The position numbers were made by a program, and so were the translations under genes. This document shows, piece by piece, positions 12,016 to 23,280 of a DNA stretch of 64,000 bases. Numbering within the stretch: position 1 is the stretch's first letter; each line of letters opens with the position of its first letter. The notes under the pieces are model-generated. The model made no database searches, was not told the DNA's origin, and saw only the letters and a list, made by a program, of their open reading frames with translations. The DNA comes from Craterostigma plantagineum. Its lineage: Eukaryota; Streptophyta; Magnoliopsida; Lamiales; Linderniaceae. The stretch is from the NCBI GenBank assembly GCA_027422505.1, contig JAPQWV010000017.1:18787501-18851500 (forward strand). Direction: 5' to 3'.

Positions 12016-12285
12016 GCGGTGGCTCAGATACAAAGTACACACCATCCCGATTATCAACATCCCTATGATTTCAAAGCTGATCCTTCGAACATAGGCATGT
12101 TGTTGCTTCCTTTAAGTTTTGTTGGCCGATTTTTTAGATGGTTCCAAATGATAAAACATAAAAGATCGATATGCGTACGAATTTTCCGTCTTTGTATCTT
12201 GAAACTCAACAACTTTTATAACATAACATGCTGATTACAAAATAATATTATTCTTTTATGAAATAATTAAATTATCTTATCATAT

Positions 12286-12907
12286 TTTATTAACTATATA
12301 TAATTAAGATATGTGCAAAGCACGGATAAAAAACAGAGATAAAAAAAATAGAACAAATTAACGCTCAATTGTGAAGATGACGAGTCAGTCGCAATAGATG
12401 ATTATCCAAATAGTGGTTTAATGTCGAATTGGTTTTTATTTTGTGAGCTCAAAACATAAGATGATGAAATTAAGGTGTCATATGAATTTCTTTTTTTATT
12501 TAGTGAGCGCAACCCATAAGATGATGAATTTAAAGTGTCTTAGAGTGAACTGCGTCGGAAAGTATAGTTATTAATTCTTCAAAGGAAAATAATTGCGATG
12601 CTATTACTTTTATAATTATTAATTTATTATTTTATCTCTCGTAAAATTACAGAGTGTTTAACATTATACAGTTTATAATATTTATAATTTAAGATATCAA
12701 ATGTTTGCTACTATATAAAATATAAGATATGCGAAGCGTAAAAAGTCAATCCTTACATCTGAAAAATTAACAAATAACAACCATTATGATATTACAGTTT
12801 CGTAATTATAATATGATATTATTGTTATTCTGATGCATAATTAACATCTTTTTAACTTCAATTAATTTTACATATTTAAAACCATGCATTGCACGGGGAA
12901 AAACTAG
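12286..12907 (+). mobile_element. Helitron-like remnant
   Basis: The right edge has GCATTGCACGGGG (12886-12898), a partly decayed hairpin, then A-rich spacer and CTAG at 12904-12907 followed by T, like the Helitron 3' end at 424. Two places, about 12290 and 12700, carry ACTATATA...AAGATATG-GC-AAGC motifs that resemble Helitron 5' ends, so there may be two nested or truncated copies. An internal imperfect direct repeat (CATAAGATGATGAA at 12456 and 12512) is also present. No Rep/helicase gene is seen. Confidence 0.35.
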
Positions 12908-14017
12908 TATTTAGCATACAAAAATATATAATATATATACATAATAAATAAATATAATATACATTTACTAGCGGGCCAGCCCGTCCCGTCCCGTTCCACC
13001 AACCCGCAGCCCAAGTGGGCTGGCCAGTTTTGGCCCGCTTTTAAACGGGCCAGAAATTGATCAACCCACCCCTCTTTTTCATGGCGGGCAACCCGACAGG
13101 ATCGACCCGTTTTGACCGCTCTAATTTGCATTGGGGATTCTTGTCCTTATTGCAACGTCTCCCTTTCTTTTTATGTCTTTCAACAAATAAATAATAAAAA
13201 TAAAGCAAAACAATTATTAGATTTTATTTTTCTCTCATGACTTGCTGTAAACAACAACCATGGATGTAGAAAGTTAAGAGGGCTCCCAAGTAATAAAATC
13301 TGAAAATGTGGTGGCTATATATAAGGCATTTGTTTTTTCTCTTTCTTTCTTTACTTCTTTCTTTCTTTTTAATAATAAATGTAGTATGTTGTGTACCTTC
13401 TATCTCATCTCATCTTGGTTTAATATGTTCCCTTTTACTATTGTTGGTCAAGTAAATATAAACCATTTTTCTTATTCTAGCAAAAGTTATCATCTTTCAT
13501 CAATTTTGCGGTGGTTGAAAGGAACTTTTTTCAGTATTATTTCTATAAAAAAAAAAAAATAAAGTTGGATTTCATGGGGATGAAGGATTTTTTTCTTATA
13601 AAAGATACTTCTGCAATAATTACCTACAAATAATTTTGTGGCTTTTGCAAAAATATACATATAATCATGTCCGTAGATATCATGTCATATAGACGTAAAA
13701 ATGGACATGTGAATGGAAAAAAATTGAAGGCAGTGTGTGAATGAGAAAGCAAAGAAAAAACACTCTGTAGTTCCGACATGTACTGTGGGGACTTTTTGAC
13801 CAAAAGGAATATGGTAATGCCGGATTTATAATTAATATCCAATTGAATTTTTAATTTCACTGTTTTTTTTACCTCACACACTACTTTTCAATCTTGCCGT
13901 GAACAGTAGCTGCGAGCGTGTTACGATGCACTCTTTGCTCCGATCTCGCCCCGATCGATTCCTAACTCGTTCCCATAGTTCTTAGCACCAAATAACCGAG
14001 TTTTGGGTCACTAAATT
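12908..14017. other. Gene-free interval with element fragments
   Basis: At 12970-13126 GC-rich sequence with GGGCC repeats ends in GACCCGTTTTGACCGCTC, like one end of an hAT-like element; I found no second end or TSD. 13128-13212 is repeated at 16066-16146. 13870-14017 looks like the first part of a minus-strand LTR. The remainder is AT-rich with no coding signal I can support. Confidence 0.4.
13128..13212 (+). repeat. Dispersed 80-bp direct repeat, copy 1
   Basis: The block around CTTGTCCTTATTGCAACGTC, followed by CTCCCTTTCTTTTT and ATAAAGCAAAAC, recurs almost unchanged at 16066-16146, about 2.9 kb away. Sequence to its right (AATTATTAG) may be the undisturbed version of the second copy, which is cut by an LTR. 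Confidence 0.7.
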
Positions 14018-14036
14018 CCCAACAATCTCCATCTTG
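14018..14036 (-). promoter_or_regulatory. Polypurine tract and LTR start of a minus-strand Copia-like remnant
   Basis: Reading the minus strand, CAAGATGGAGAT is followed by TGTTGGGAATTT. This PPT-LTR junction is typical of many plant Ty1/copia elements. The LTR would extend leftward to about 13870, the internal region rightward to about 14480, where I cannot identify a protein. No partner LTR was found. Confidence 0.4.
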
Positions 14037-14633
14037 AACCAAGAACTCGACTTGACTTAAAGAAGTTCTTCTCTCAACAAAGGCAAACGATTGTTTTCGA
14101 CCCTTGAACTCCACCTCGAACCTTCTTTCCTTCGTAGCTCGATCTTTGCCCGCCCCGCCCTCATCGCAGGGCCTTCGAACACCTTATCAACACAAGTGAT
14201 ATGACAAGAAGGATTAGACAAACGCATACCTTCTTCGCAACCGAAATCTGCACGGTTTGGCTTATCGAACTCTCAGAAATCACAGCTTCGTGGCGCTCCA
14301 CCTCGAGCCACTTACAGCTGGCGAGCGGCTTCTTTAGAGACCCCTTTGCCGGCCCGTGGGTCTGAGCGTCCATGGATGGCTCTCCTTCCTCGCTTTCGAA
14401 GCCTCTCCACCTCGTGGTAAATTCTCTCATTTGGCCGTCGTGTTCATTATTCGTTACACATATCAGGTACCGACTCATTTCATTCTCATTTAAGTTTAGT
14501 GGTGGAAATTGTTGAATGTTGGGACATTTAAAAAGAGGAAATATTCAAGTTATTATAGTCTACCCAAAGGATAAAACCAATAAATTTCTTTTATATTTTC
14601 TGACAGTTGCTTGTTGACGTATCTTTCTTTTTA

Positions 14634-15451
14634 GAGCATCTCCAACGGTAAAACTTATTCTCAAAACCATTTTACAGTAAATGTCATATCCAACAGTAGT
14701 TCTTCTCCAATAGTTAAACTCATTCTAAAACCGAAAATAATATTTCCAAAATATTCATTTTCACTCCAACTTTTATTTCATTTCAATAACACCCACATAT
14801 TTTACTAAAATTACAAATTAGACCAAAGTATTATTTTAAATTTGATTGGAAAAATGTGAAATAAACTAATGATAAATGATAAAATCGTACGCACAAGAAG
14901 CCGGAGAAATAAATATTCATTAGAAAACAATACACATACCTAAAGATACATTAAGACCAACCTTATCCATTTCAAACTATACATTTGGCCAATTTTTAAA
15001 CAATCTTGGCAGAAGATGACAATTTGCCGGAGTAAGAAGTATTTATTGTTAGTTTAGTTATTATGAAGTATTATTATTTTCAATGCTTGTATGTTAATGA
15101 TGTTTTTAGTTATTTTGCTTGTATGCTAATTTTCAATTCGGTAACTTAATGTCATTTTCAATGTGCTAAATTTGTAGAAATTTAATATTGCAGTTTGTAC
15201 CCTTTTTTTAAAAAAAATTATTCATGTATTATAATATAAAAGAATAATCTATATAGTAAAATTTAGTTAAAATATTTTTATATTGAAAATATCATTATTA
15301 GCATTTGAGGGGTCAGACTTAAAAAGTTTTAAGAAATATAGTTACAGGAGGTGAGAGAAATTGATTAAAACCTATTTTAGGTTTGGTTTTGAGTATGTGT
15401 TGGAAAGAATTTGAGTATAGGTTGTTATTTAAAGTACTATTGGAGTTGATC
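14634..15451. mobile_element. PIF/Harbinger-like MITE
   Basis: Starts GAGCATCTCCAACGG and ends CCAATAG-type complement (ATTGGAGTTGATC), flanked by TTA at 14631-14633 and 15452-15454. Both the 3-bp TTA duplication and the GAGCATCTCCAA terminus match the element nested at 59184-59723. 818 bp, AT-rich, no coding capacity. Confidence 0.7.
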
Positions 15452-16146
15452 TTATTAGGCCTCGTGATTTTAGAATAACTATTTTTGGTGTGTCCATATT
15501 CTCATTCAATTACAGTTTTATCCTTTATATAATCACAATATAATCATTTGATTTATTATGATTCTAAAAATTTATATTTCACTCCTTTATCATTTTTTGC
15601 TTTATTTATTTAAAATTAATATTTCATCTAACTTTATATTATATAAGTAACAGAAAGTATAAAATAACATTAAATATATCAAAGTGTGTGCGTGACATAC
15701 AAGTATATAATTAAATACGAGGTTAGTCTGGTGGAATCTCAAAGGCTCGAAGCAGTGCAAGTTATACCTGTCATTAGGTGTTACACATTATTCGTAGATT
15801 AGATACTTTTCAATAATGACAATCTTCAATATATGATTAAATTTATAAATGCGTGTATGTGTGGGTGAATCATCATTTTCACCGGAAAGGAAAGTAAAAG
15901 TTACAGAAATCCAAAAAAAAAAATTATATCGAGCGTGAGGCTTAAGAATCTTCTTTTTTTCTTAAGAAAACTGAAAGTGTGGCTTCCTTTTTTCTCTCTG
16001 AAATTACTTACCTACTACAAAATATTACTTTTTGCTTCCACCTTCCAAGTTTTCACGCATTTACGGTGGGGGGTTTCTTGTCCTTATTGCAACGTCTCCC
16101 TTTCTTTTTGTCTTTCAAAAAATAAATAATAGACATAAAGCAAAAC
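15452..16146. other. Gene-free interval
   Basis: AT-rich DNA without a supportable gene. 16066-16146 is the second copy of the 80-bp repeat seen at 13128-13212 and ends exactly where an LTR begins. Confidence 0.5.
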
Positions 16147-17159
16147 TGTTAGGATCGGTTTATGCGTTTAGAGGGGGGTGAATAAACGCTTGTCTCTTTT
16201 TCGGTTTGTCTATGCGAGGACAAGTATTCAATCTGTGACCAGTCAGTATAAGTGCGAAAAATGATACTGAGCGGTTGAAACCGATATGTGAATGAGTAAG
16301 TGTGTGTGTGTGAGACCGGTTTGTTTCTGGAAGTTCGGAGTTAAAATCTCCTACGTCTCCCCTTGTTCCTCGCAAGGAAGGTTCACTAGATCTTCAGTTA
16401 TACAACCTTGTACAACCTACTCAGCTGAATCACAGCTCAAATCTAGTGAGTTACCTAGGCAGTCGTTTACAACAATCCACCTACTACCACAGCTTTTTAC
16501 AGTCCGTTGGAAATGAGGAACATAAACTAAGATCAGAAAATAGCTATGTCTTTAGACTTCACTCTAGCTTTTACGCTCTTATCACAGTACTTGAGACTTG
16601 CTCGATTATCGTCTTTTTGAGGATGAGATTTCAAAGTCGTAAAATCGTGAGAATTGGGTGAAGTGCAGTCTTCTTCTTGCATCTCTCCTTTTATGCTTGA
16701 AGTTTGAAATTCAAACCGTTGTGAGATAGACTCTTCACTCTGAAAAATGCATTAATTGACTTTCCCAAAATGGGTCTGCCCAGTTTGTGCCGCAGTCTAT
16801 ACTGTCACTTTGCTTTATTCCTTATTTGCGTTAGTTGACCTCGTTTATACTATGGACCTGCAGCATTGCATTGATTGTCTGTAATTTCCTTTTTGTTTTA
16901 GCATGCTCCTGTCTTGAGTGTCCAATCTGTCACAAGTCCGGTATAGCGTACTGTCATGCTTCCTGAAGTCTCATTCAAGACCAGTATCTGCAATCGCTAT
17001 TCTGTATAGTTCTTAGTACTTAAGCCAGTCCGGTCACATATGTACCGCTTTTATTTCTCAGTATGAACCGATACTTTAGGTCTCCGGTTTTCACATGATT
17101 AGTCAGTTGTGTCAACACCAAAACAGTTAATCCGAATGTTTAAATTAGTATTACTAGCA
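16147..17159 (-). repeat. 3' LTR of a minus-strand LTR retrotransposon remnant
   Basis: On the minus strand the sequence runs from TGCTAG (17159) to CTAACA (16147), near-perfect inverted termini of an LTR (TGTTAG/CTAACA with one change). It is preceded by a purine tract (AAAAAGGGAGAAAT, plus-strand 17160-17173), the expected PPT. The outer flank at 16146 is the cut 80-bp repeat. The second LTR was not found, so the element is truncated on its 5' side, around 18075. The ORFs inside are not supported as genes. Confidence 0.6.
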
Positions 17160-17384
17160 ATTTCTCCCTTTTTGGTGATTGACAAAACTTAGCAGCAGAA
17201 AACAAGTTTATACAAACTACAACTATTTGTATCCCTTGCTCTTAAATATCTGCTCTACCTCCTTCAACTTGGCATTATCCTTGTATGCATCTTCCTTTAT
17301 GTCATGTAACCTCTTAAGATCAGCCAGATGTTCCTTTGTCAGGTTGCAGGCAGATGCCGTAAACTGCTGCCATCATACTGTACT

Positions 17385-18082
17385 TCAACTGGACCGGTTT
17401 CCTGACTGGTCAGCCGAAGTCTGTCTTTGTAAGATTGCATCCGGTATGAGTGCAGCTTCAATTGCAGCTCGTTTTGGATCTTTGGTTTTGACATAGAGTT
17501 TGGATAAGTACTTCTGAGGCTCAGATGAGCTAGAGCTGGGAGGCTGCTGTTTTCTGTTGTCGCTTGCAGTACTTTCCCCCTTTTTGGCAATAACCGGGGT
17601 GATTATCCGAGTCAAGGCAGTCAGCTGATCTTTGATGACCTCCAGGTCGGCACAGACATCAGAGCGGAGACCGGTGATATCTTCCTTGAGAGCTTAAAAT
17701 TGCTCATTATTATGCCGCCGATCATCGTTGATAGCCTTGCTGAGAACAGAGACTGTGCGATAAGTCTGTTTGACCAAAGAAATTTTTTTTGTTGAGCCCA
17801 TAATGTCAACCGGTATTGCTGCGGTGTTGGGAGATGCAGTCGGTTGCGACGATGACTGTGGGGCTGACTGTAGAGGAGTTGAAGACTGAGTATTCTCCGG
17901 CTGCGGGTTGGCGGAGAAACGATGGACTCTGTCACAATGGCAGATACGGGAATCCCTTGTCCCGTCGTTGTGCTAACTTCGGTGTCGGTTCCCTGCTCAG
18001 TTTGGACCTCCACCGGTTGGGGTTCCGCCAAAGTAGTCGAGATAGTTTGGATATTGTCTGGAGAGATGGGAGAGGTTGACAT
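17385..18082 (-). pseudogene. Degenerate internal region of the minus-strand LTR element
   Basis: Minus-strand frames at 18082-17621 and 17615-17385 encode a Thr/Ser/Gln/Pro-rich segment followed by a Lys-rich tail (RAAIEAALIPDAILQRQ) directly before the PPT and LTR. Position suggests the C-terminal end of a gag-pol or extra ORF of that element. There are several frame changes, and no RT, integrase or protease motif is visible. I cannot name the protein. Confidence 0.35.
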
Positions 18083-18406
18083 GACATTGATGCAATCAGT
18101 TAACTTTGAGTTGCGTGCTCCTACTCATGACATTGATGCAATCTGCTAACTTTGAGTTGCCTGCTCCTTCTCCATCTTAGTCAACTTAATAATGGCCAAC
18201 CCCAATTCTCTTGTCATGGTCTTCATGCGTTTTAAGCTTTCACTAAGGAGTCGCCAAGGAAATGCAACACAACACATGAACATCTGCAGCTAAACTATAT
18301 AGCTCGACTTGACTCTGTTATTTAATAGGCTACGTTCTCTATATTATAGAATCAAAAGCAAACACAATTTTCACCTGATAAGATTTCAACGCTGACTACT
18401 GTCCAT
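18076..18406 (+). repeat. Long inverted repeat, left arm
   Basis: 331 bp starting TTGACATGACATTGATGC; its reverse complement is at 19153-19482 with only a few mismatches. Near its outer end a motif ending in AACTTTGAGTTGC is repeated twice about 48 bp apart. The arm begins where the LTR element remnant stops. Confidence 0.88.
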
Positions 18407-19000
18407 AGAAACAAATCGCTAAAATAATAAATCTGATACGAATGTGGGGTGGGACGGTTCCTGGCGAACTGAACCATCAGCTCCTCGTCTTGTTGTTGCG
18501 TAATTCATAGGTAAAATAATATCTCAACGTAGCCTGTTAGGCAATCATGCAGAAATCTGACATACAACTTACATCAGCATACTAATTTTTGACCTTTTCT
18601 ACCATTTAGGAACGACAAATGAAATCAAATGTCAAATGAAATTAAATCGACAACTTACCCATGAAGAGAGGCCTTTGCAGTTGGGAAGAAGATTTCGATA
18701 TGTCCTGACGCAAGCATCTTCAGGTGATGGCATATTGAATGAATTAATGGTCGTGGAAGAAGCTGGGGTTCGTCTATCCATCTATCATCGTTTGTTCCTT
18801 AGAAAGGCTGCTCGATCTCTTCGTCTGTCGACCATGCTACCACGAAATTGGGACATTACAGGTGTATTTTTTAAATAAATAGCGTTTGATATGGTCAACG
18901 TTAAGAAAATAACCTCCAAATGTAAAATGACGTTAATGCCCTTACTATTCGGGTCCCACAGTAGAAACTAATATGTTAAATGGAAACCGCGTTTGGGTGG

Positions 19001-19066
19001 GCGGGATGTAGTCCAGTGGTTGTGTAGTCAGACGTGCAAATAATAGATCGTGGGTTCAAGTCCCAG

Positions 19067-19072
<6 letters not shown>
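19001..19072 (+). mobile_element. SINE-like tRNA-derived head
   Basis: TAGTCCAGTGG (19009-19019) fits the RNA polymerase III A box, and GGGTTCAAGTCCC (19052-19064) fits the B box, 33 bases apart as in a tRNA. A (TA) run of about 60 bp follows at 19072-19131. It is not a tRNA gene, as I cannot fold a cloverleaf around it. A 5' SINE fragment with a simple-sequence tail is the best reading. Confidence 0.45.
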
Positions 19073-19134
<62 letters not shown>

Positions 19135-19152
19135 CGGGATTCTCTTAAAATA

Positions 19153-19482
19153 ATGGACAGTAGTCAGCGTTGAAATCTTATCAGGTGAAAATTGTGTTTG
19201 CTTTTGATTCTATAATATAGAGAACGTAGCCTATTAAATAACAGAGTCAAGTCGAGCTATATAGCTTAGCTGCAGATGTTCATGTGCTGTGTTGCATTTC
19301 CATGCCGACTCCTTAGTGAAAACTTAAAACGCATGAAGACCATGACAAGAGAATTGGGTTGGCCATTATTAAGTTGACTAAGATGGAGAAGGAGCAGGCA
19401 ACTCAAAGTTAGCAGATTGCATCAATGTCATGAGTAGGAGCAGGCAACTCAAAGTTAACTGATTGCATCAATGTCATGTCAA
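19153..19482 (-). repeat. Long inverted repeat, right arm
   Basis: 330-bp partner of 18076-18406. The spacer of about 746 bp contains the SINE-like head and the (TA)n run. A transcript across the unit would fold into a long hairpin. Confidence 0.88.
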
Positions 19483-20125
19483 TAATCAAGACTACGACCA
19501 TTAGCATGTCAATAGTCAAGACAAACGACCTTTCATGTTAGTTTCTATTCGATTTCATCTCATTATTGAAAAAAAAGTGTCGGGTTAACGAGTTTTGTTT
19601 TTCATTGTTGACTTAGTACAAATGAATGTGCAGATTAATTTGAGATTTACTTGAGTCTTCTTATTTTGTTTTGTTTGGCAGTAAGGAGTTGTGAAATCAT
19701 TTCAAAATGGGTTATTGATTCGGAGACGACGACAAAGGGAAACAAGAAGTTCTTGGAAATGAAGACTTTGTTTGCTCTTTGTAGAATCGATTAAGTAGCA
19801 GGTTTAGCGACGTAGAAATTTTAACCAATGTGATTCTGTTGATGGCTATCATGAATGACTCGATGATGATTCTCTTCTCGATATAACATCGTTGGTAACT
19901 CTAGGAACAAAGCTACATTGCGAGATGAGATAAACAAAATGCTTCATAGGTTTTGATCACCCCGCCAGATTCGGGCGCAGGGAATTGAACACAGTGAGTG
20001 AGCCCTTTGCCCTATCGCGTCGTGGAAATATAGATTTGGTTTAACTCTGTTGGGGTTTTATCTGTAGTAAACGGCAAGTGCGTCCGCTGTTCGGCTGGTG
20101 TTGGCTGTCTTCGAAGGAAAATACA
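19483..20125. other. Gene-free interval
   Basis: No gene I can support. TTTGGCAG at 19674-19681 is acceptor-like and is followed by about 110 bases of open frame, but the peptide is not recognisable. Confidence 0.4.
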
Positions 20126-20271
20126 ATTACATCTCTTCAAGGGCACCTTGGTACAGGTAGAAGTAATCGCGATTAAAGAACATGGAGAGGTTCATCGACG
20201 TCTACATCGTCTCCGAACCAATGGACACCGATCTCAACCACATAATCGGAAACAAATCACCGTTAACAGGT
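20126..20271 (+). pseudogene. MAP kinase exon fragment
   Basis: The frame from 20182 reads FIDVYIVSEPMDTDLNHII followed by GNKSPLT. This matches the hinge region of plant MAP kinases (consensus NDVYIVYELMDTDLHQII, then R-NQPLT) and ends at ACAG before GTATAC, a donor-like site. Just upstream, in another frame, VIAIKE corresponds to the preceding VIAIKD of MAP kinases, and the eight or so residues normally between them are missing. The ATP site, HRD and TxY loop are absent nearby. It is a short, damaged fragment with changed residues (Y to S and L to P in the YELM segment), not a gene. Confidence 0.65.
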
Positions 20272-20729
20272 ATACTGTCGGGTGGTAATTTAATTACTTC
20301 ATCGCTCTTTGTGTGTTATGATTTTGATCTGCGTATACTCGATATGGACAAAGCAGTACACAGAGTCTTGGTTTCTTTTTTTATGTTAACTGTTCGAATT
20401 GGGAACGTGATCGAACATGATTAATGGATATATTTAGAGTTATTGATTTCTTCAGACGTGGGTTGGTTTTTGTATTTCAAGAAATTATTATTTTTCTTCT
20501 AATAATGAAAAGTGAGGATCGAAATGTGGTTTTTAAAAATAATATTTTATTACAACTAAAAGGGAAAGAACACGTGGCACCTTATAAGACCTCCTACATT
20601 TTTTTTTATATATAAGATATCCTTACGGACAGTGGTTGAGGGACAAACACCTTGCTCCTCTCATGCATTACCGCATGTATTGCCTGGTTTAAATCAAGAG
20701 TCATGCTAACTTTCGTGGAATATTGAGAG

Positions 20730-21253
20730 TAGGGTTGCAAACGAATCGAATCGAGTCGAATTCTATTCGTATTCGGATGACAATCGAATACGAATACGAA
20801 TATTCGAATATTTAATCGAATCATAAAATCGATTCTTATTCGAATTCGAATATTTTCTCGAAAATTGAATATCGAATATTTGAAGTCATATTTCATTTTC
20901 TATTTAATAAAATATAAACAATATTATATTTAAAATATATATTGAATTATAATAAATTATATTTAAACATATATTGAATAATAACATATTATGTTTAAAT
21001 GTTTTAGTGAGTTATCATATATTATATGTGAGTATATATTAATTATACTATATTTATGTTATATTATTCGAATCGAATAATTCGCTTAATTTTCGAATCG
21101 AATATTGTGATTTCATATTCGTATTCGTGTATTTCTCGAATAAAGAAAATTATTCTTATTCGGATTCGTATTCTAAATATTCGAATTCGAATCTTAAAAT
21201 TTTGAATCGAATCTCGAATAGAACCAAAAAAGTTCGATTCATTTGCAAGGGTA
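20730..21253. mobile_element. hAT-like element, TAGGGTTGCAAACGAAT family
   Basis: Left end TAGGGTTGCAAACGAATCGAA; right end, read inward, TACCCTTGCAAATGAATCGAA. Both subterminal regions are packed with ATTCG/CGAAT repeats. I see no matching 8-bp flanks, so the class call rests on termini and composition. Confidence 0.6.
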
Positions 21254-21749
21254 CTGCATATGCATATGCCTCATGAGTATGATTTGGTTCTGATTGGAGA
21301 TGCTTCTAGCTTATTTTTTTCTTTAAATTTGTAAACTGGGTTTAGGTTGCTTGACACTAATTTACATTAATTATACATATTTAAACTTCTTATAAAAGTA
21401 CATAAATTATTATTATTCTCTTTCTGTAAAAGTAATTATTAATGTTTACTGATAATCAATGTCCCTGATATTATTGATGAATTGTTTAAAAACCTTTATT
21501 TCTTTTCCTCCATTTTTTTCTTCTTCTACCCATCTTAATCTTTACGATAAATGAGTTTTCTTCTATGAACTTGAACAATGACATAACAATTATAGATCAT
21601 TTTACTTCATGTATATTTTTTTGTTCGATTTGATACGTATCGAAAAATTTGCTGATAAATATCAACAAACAAATGGGACGGCCCTGGCCCATTGGCCTTT
21701 GTTCATGAGTAAATTGAGTTCTTTGTCTTCATCATTGTTTCTATTTATT
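21254..21749. other. Gene-free interval
   Basis: AT-rich intergenic DNA; nothing coding or repetitive that I can support. Confidence 0.5.
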
Positions 21750-22168
21750 AAAGGTGAAACTTCACTTAAACACCTATTTGGCAAACTATCTATCACATAA
21801 CTCCCCTAGCAGAAAAAAATATCACTAACTCCCTGTTTCACTGTTTGTACCAATTTCTTCAGTCGCATTGTATCTTTCTATGCTTGTATAGTGTACCACA
21901 ATATGTTGATATATTGTACCTAAATGTGTTCTATGGTGTACCTGCGGCGGATCGGCCACCAATCTGTGAAATTAGGTACACTATAGCAACACATTTAGGT
22001 ACATTATAGCAACTTATTGTGGTACACAATACAAACATAGAAAGGTACAACGTGACTTCAAAATGTAGTACGAACAGTGAAACGGGGAGGTAAGTGATAT
22101 TTTTCTCTGACTAGGGAGTTATGTGATAGAAAGTTTGCAAATAAGGATTTAAGTGAAAGTGTCCCTTT
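21750..22168. mobile_element. Foldback MITE
   Basis: The first and last roughly 100 bp are inverted copies (shared blocks TTTCACTTAAA, TTTGCAAACT and TCTATCACATAACTCCC). The middle carries further inverted GGTACA motifs, so nearly the whole 419 bp can fold back. No secure TSD, so the superfamily is undecided. Confidence 0.65.
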
Positions 22169-22281
22169 ATTAAAACAAGCAAAAATGACTAAAATACCAT
22201 GTATAGGACTACTATAGGCAATCATTACCCTCCGATGGATTACGACGAAAATCATGTTCATCAGTCATTGACACTTATACG

Positions 22282-22328
<47 letters not shown>

Positions 22329-22931
22329 ACTTATAAGCACGGATGGCTTATGAATAGTGAATTCGTCGTAAGGATTTGTAGCAATGATTGCCTATTAACC
22401 TATAACTTCTCTTCATATCATATACGATATATATATCTTTTTATTTTAATATAAATGAATATTGATGGGATTTCTCACATCATTTTTACTATTTTAATAA
22501 GAAAAAATAACTATAGAATCTTCATTACTTGTCTAGCTTTTGGCTTCCTATGCATTTTAGTAACTTCGGTGTAGGGCGTTTAATGAGATATAAAGTTCTA
22601 TTGATTACAAATGTGATAATGTAGCGTATTTTTTATTGGTATTCTCTTCCCTATCTACTTGGGCATGATTTAATCCCACTAAATAAATCACTCAAGGCAT
22701 AATAGACATAGTTGATATTTGATTGTAATGCGTTAAGTGTGACATTTTAAATGGAGTTGGATTATACCCACTTGGGTAGGGAAGTCGTAACCTTCTTTAC
22801 TTCAAACTTGATAACATTGTATTATAAATTCATGTTCATAATATATGTTAGGTATGCTCATAAAGAATAATAATAAAAGTAAATAAGTGGGCAATTTATC
22901 GCCGCGCCTTATGAGCTGCTTAGAATATCTA

Positions 22932-22969
<38 letters not shown>

Positions 22970-23280
22970 TATATATATATGAACAAACCTTCAAAGAAAC
23001 AGAAGAAAAGTGATCTATCTATATATGAGATGGCTTGATGCATCGTACCTACGCAAGGCCCACTCATAAAGCAGATGTAGTGTTACTTTTAGTAACAGGA
23101 TTTGGGGCTTTGAATTACACATGCAGACTTCTCTTCAGCTATTTAAAAGCAGTAAACGCCTCCGAAGATATTGCAAAGGGATTACTCAGGAAACTTAATG
23201 GCAAACAAAGGTGATCACAAAATCCTCATTTAATGCAATAGAATTATCTCAATTAATTTTGTCAAATTACTAGGGAGAAT
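22169..23280. other. Gene-free interval with small foldbacks and (TA)n runs
   Basis: 22207-22400 has imperfect inverted ends (TAGGCAATCATT / AATGATTGCCTA) around a (TA)n run at 22282-22322. 22648-22790 has TTCCCTA...GGATTAAATC-type inverted ends. A second (TA)n tract is at 22930-22980. No gene is supported. Confidence 0.5.

Larger units (their letters stand above)
10618..12068 (+). pseudogene. Two exons of an unrecognised host gene, broken by transposons
   Basis: Exon A is 10618-10821: it follows ATTGCAG and ends at GAG before GTATGTAAG, a strong donor. Exon B starts at 11661 after CCACATGCAG. Joining them keeps a single frame (RRKRG-GLWKQIVGILSF), which then runs through SFGGGSDTKYTPS to a stop at 12066-12068 if the hAT-like insertion 11729-12015 and one TSD copy are ignored. 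I do not recognise the protein; it is Lys/Arg-rich near the junction. The gene has a Tat retrotransposon 27 bp before exon A, a 595-bp hAT-like element in the intron and a 287-bp one inside exon B. With the latter in place the reading frame is destroyed. An alternative is that B is read in another frame, but only this one matches the phase of A. Confidence 0.45.

Noticed and set aside
15715..15800. Sequence resembling a SINE head (TAGTCTGGTGG, GGCTCGAAGC)
   Set aside because: A box lacks the conserved A and the B box is poor; spacing is too short.
18636..18878. 80-codon open frame in the spacer of the long inverted repeat
   Set aside because: No recognisable domain, no splice or promoter context; likely chance.
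19009..19064. Possible tRNA gene
   Set aside because: A and B boxes are present, but no acceptor, D, anticodon or T stems pair as a cloverleaf.
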